From positions 1 through 8,080 of the forward strand of contig JADYYU010000105.1 of NCBI GenBank assembly GCA_020853515.1: a DNA stretch of 8,080 nucleotides. Direction: 5' to 3'. Under the pieces are notes generated by a model that was not told where the DNA came from, ran no database searches, and worked only from the letters and a program-made list of their open reading frames with translations. Positions 7,601 to 8,080 of the stretch are shown here, in pieces. The translations under genes and the position numbers were made by a program. The first letter of the stretch is position 1; every line of letters begins with the position of its first letter. The stretch comes from Chitinophagaceae bacterium. GTDB lineage: Bacteria; Bacteroidota; Bacteroidia; Chitinophagales; Chitinophagaceae.

Positions 7601-8080
7601 CTATAGGTACCCGGAACCAGATTAGTGAAGTAATAGTGTCCGGTAGCATCTGTAACTGTAGTTGCAATTGGATTACCCAGTTGATCATTTAAGGTAACAG
7701 TCACACCGGCAATACCGACTTCCCCTGCATCCTGAACACCATCCTGATCGGTATCGTTCCAAACATAGTCGCCTAAGCTGGCATTTACCGGTTGCTGAAA
7801 GTAAATTCCTGCATCCACGGTCATATTGCTGTCACCTGCCACCAGCGTATATTCACCTGTCATGCCGGTAGCCACATCCGGATCTGAATCTTTCAAATCA
7901 TCGATGCCCTGATCTTTACCAGTAAATATATAATTTGTAGGCAGGGTAAATCCAACATGATAAGTACCCGGATTCAGGTTATCAAACAAGTACATGCCAT
8001 AGGCATCGGTCACTGTTGCAGAGACTACATTATTTGCATTATCGTATAAAGTAACCGTAATACCGGCACCTCCCACTTCA
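4672..8080 (-). CDS. SdrD B-like repeat protein with T9SS type A C-terminal sorting domain, C-terminal part (runs off right edge)
   Basis: The open frame enters at the right edge and ends at TAA 4672-4674, giving 1135 visible residues; the start and any signal peptide are outside. A GTG at 8074-8076 is only a Val inside a repeat, not a start. Residue numbers here count that Val as 1. The visible order is one partial and seven complete SdrD B-like (Cna-B-like) domains of 118-122 residues (1-939), an Fn3-like domain (about 950-1043) and a T9SS sorting tail (about 1050-1134). Each complete repeat opens with (L)GxxVWxD, an acidic loop, then GVTVTLY, a TDxxGxYxFxNLxPGxYxVGF stretch, a DSDxDxxTG segment and ends VDAGI. 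Such domains form extended stalks in surface adhesins, often stiffened by calcium, so the likely role is a large secreted or surface-attached adhesin or matrix protein; ligand and processing are unknown. The terminator at 4623-4651 directly follows. The promoter is outside the window. Family identity is very secure, cellular role inferred. Confidence 0.93.
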   Translation of the reverse strand, partial: EVGGAGITVTLYDNANNVVSATVTDAYGMYLFDNLNPGTYHVGFTLPTNYIFTGKDQGIDDLKDSDPDVATGMTGEYTLVAGDSNMTVDAGIYFQQPVNASLGDYVWNDTDQDGVQDAGEVGIAGVTVTLNDQLGNPIATTVTDATGHYYFTNLVPGTYSVTFTKPIGYIFSPQNQGDDQTDSDADILTGTTSNVTLAPGENNLSIDAGLYAQSNVSASLGNFVWNDADQDGIQDPSEAGVAGVLVTLYAEDGVTVLATTVTDEFGYYIFNNLTPDDYVVGFSNLPAGYIFSGDNAGNNDAIDSDPDMVSGKTAVIHLSAGEKDLTVDAGIYNPALPIGALGNFVWFDYNKDGLQTAGENGVPGVTVTLYDDSNNILAVTSTDASGHYLFNNLGAGQYYVGFSNIPPGYKLTVTNQGGDDAIDSDPSGATGKTDLITLGLGEINLTVDAGIVNAGERTGTATLGDIVWYDDNNNGIQDLNEQGVAGVTVTLYEADGITIIRTQTTDALGNYLFTGLDAGGYVVGFSNIPAGYTFSTANQGADDAVDGDADALSGGKTGVYTLAEGQDDLTVDAGIHAAAGLASLGNYVWNDVNVDGVQDAFEPGVPGVTVTLFNGAGTQLAVTTTDANGFYQFTGLTPGSYYVEFSNIPSGYEFTSKDAGANSLEAEDSDADPITGATEWVTLVAGQNYPDLDAGIFTELAGLGNYVWNDLNNDGIQDANESGIPGITVILYAADGVTPLASAITDVNGHYNFVNLLPGTYVVGFSNIPAGAVFSGKDQGGDDAADSDADQATGKTVPVTLEAGEYNPTIDAGIHVPQGAGLGNYVWLDADADGIQDANESGIGGVTVTLYNQAGNAIQVAITDQQGFYSFPNLAPGTYSVGFGTLPPNLGFTTSDIGANDSLDNDVVNIASYPNGLPISGQTAQVTIVAGEYNPTIDAGMKVQFPLGVSAIEAFASLSGHTAQVSWTTMDEKNVKAFEVERSIDNSLFEKVAAKTAKGNTTGKTDYQIADDIASLMNETIVYYRVKAFDVNGQYLYSNTVYVNPAQATIDDVLIYPTPFVSEVTVGYNATEASVLEIEMTDMVGSVVKKQSAVVVTGQNQILLKDLQSLSAGNYFIKVLDINLNKTFVKKITKK
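4675..4929 (-). other. T9SS type A C-terminal sorting domain coding segment
   Basis: About the last 85 residues (1050-1134). Family features are VLIYPTPF near the start (usually YPNPF), LEIEMTDMVGSVV (the D-x-x-G-x-x-V strand), a QNQILLKDLQSLSAGNYFIKV stretch (usual L-x-x-G-x-Y-x-x-x-V) and a Lys-rich end KKITKK. In known cases this domain directs the protein through the T9SS outer-membrane translocon and is then removed, with attachment to the cell surface or release. Confidence 0.9.
4936..5229 (-). other. Fn3-like domain coding segment of the repeat protein
   Basis: About residues 950-1047, following the last SdrD B-like unit. The pattern AQVSWTTMDEKNVKAFEVER, SIDNSLFEKVAA, a Y-x-I-x-DD segment and IVYYRVKAFDVNGQYLYSNTV is the Fn3-like fold that very often precedes the sorting tail in Bacteroidota secreted proteins. 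It probably acts as a spacer between the stalk and the signal. Confidence 0.8.
5260..8080 (-). repeat. Tandem array of at least eight SdrD B-like coding repeats (about 360 bp each)
   Basis: Units from the N-terminal side occupy 7783-8080 (partial), 7429-7782, 7063-7428, 6703-7062, 6337-6702, 5980-6336, 5623-5979 and 5260-5622. Each complete unit starts at a (A/T)-x-LG-x-x-VW motif and ends at DAGI or DAGM plus a short linker. All units remain in frame. The DNA of neighbouring units differs at many third positions and several amino acids, so the duplications look old rather than freshly expanded. The last unit is the most divergent, with a longer loop (IASYPNGLPISG) in place of the usual DSDADxxTG segment. 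Confidence 0.92.

Noticed and set aside
8074..8076. GTG as start codon of the repeat protein
   Set aside because: The codon lies inside the conserved E-V-G-G-A-G-I-T-V-T-L-Y motif of a repeat, and the frame stays open to the window edge, so it encodes an internal Val.
5260..8080. CRISPR-like or non-coding tandem repeat
   Set aside because: The periodicity is about 360 bp, in frame, with protein-level conservation and third-position divergence, so it is a coding domain array.

Overview
The window looks like chromosomal DNA from a member of the Bacteroidota, probably Chitinophagaceae or a nearby group. The evidence is a PorP/SprF-type type IX secretion (T9SS) outer-membrane protein, a long repeat protein ending in a T9SS C-terminal sorting domain, a perfect Bacteroidota-type -7 promoter box (TAnnTTTG), AT-rich leaders without clear Shine-Dalgarno sites, and moderate GC content. 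No tRNA, rRNA, insertion sequence, integrase or CRISPR array was seen.

Layout, left to right. (1) Positions 1-456, minus: the first 152 residues of a UvrD/REP-family superfamily 1 helicase that runs off the left edge. (2) 568-1596, minus: a complete PorP/SprF protein, closed by a good intrinsic terminator at 519-547. (3) 1712-2245, minus: a complete 3-hydroxyanthranilate 3,4-dioxygenase, with all iron ligands, the substrate-binding residues and the four-cysteine second metal site. (4) 2401-4071, plus: a complete exported DUF4140/DUF4139 (MuiA-family) protein, divergent from the dioxygenase across a 155-bp gap. (5) 4072-4671: a 600-bp gap between converging genes, with no convincing gene, several palindromes and a strong bidirectional terminator at 4623-4651. 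(6) 4672-8080, minus: the C-terminal 1135 residues of a very long secreted protein made of at least eight tandem SdrD B-like (Cna-B-like) domains, then an Fn3-like domain, then a T9SS type A sorting domain. Its N-terminus lies beyond the right edge.

The genes do not form one operon. The clearest shared theme is type IX secretion: PorP/SprF proteins act at the outer-membrane stage of T9SS, and the repeat protein is a predicted T9SS cargo. Its type A tail, however, is not the kind usually paired with PorP/SprF proteins. The dioxygenase belongs to the kynurenine pathway leading to quinolinate and NAD, but no other pathway gene is visible. The most notable object is the repeat protein, whose domains each carry a near-canonical 12-residue EF-hand-like acidic loop. 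I found no clear sign of a wholly new system; everything outside the 600-bp gap belongs to a recognisable family.
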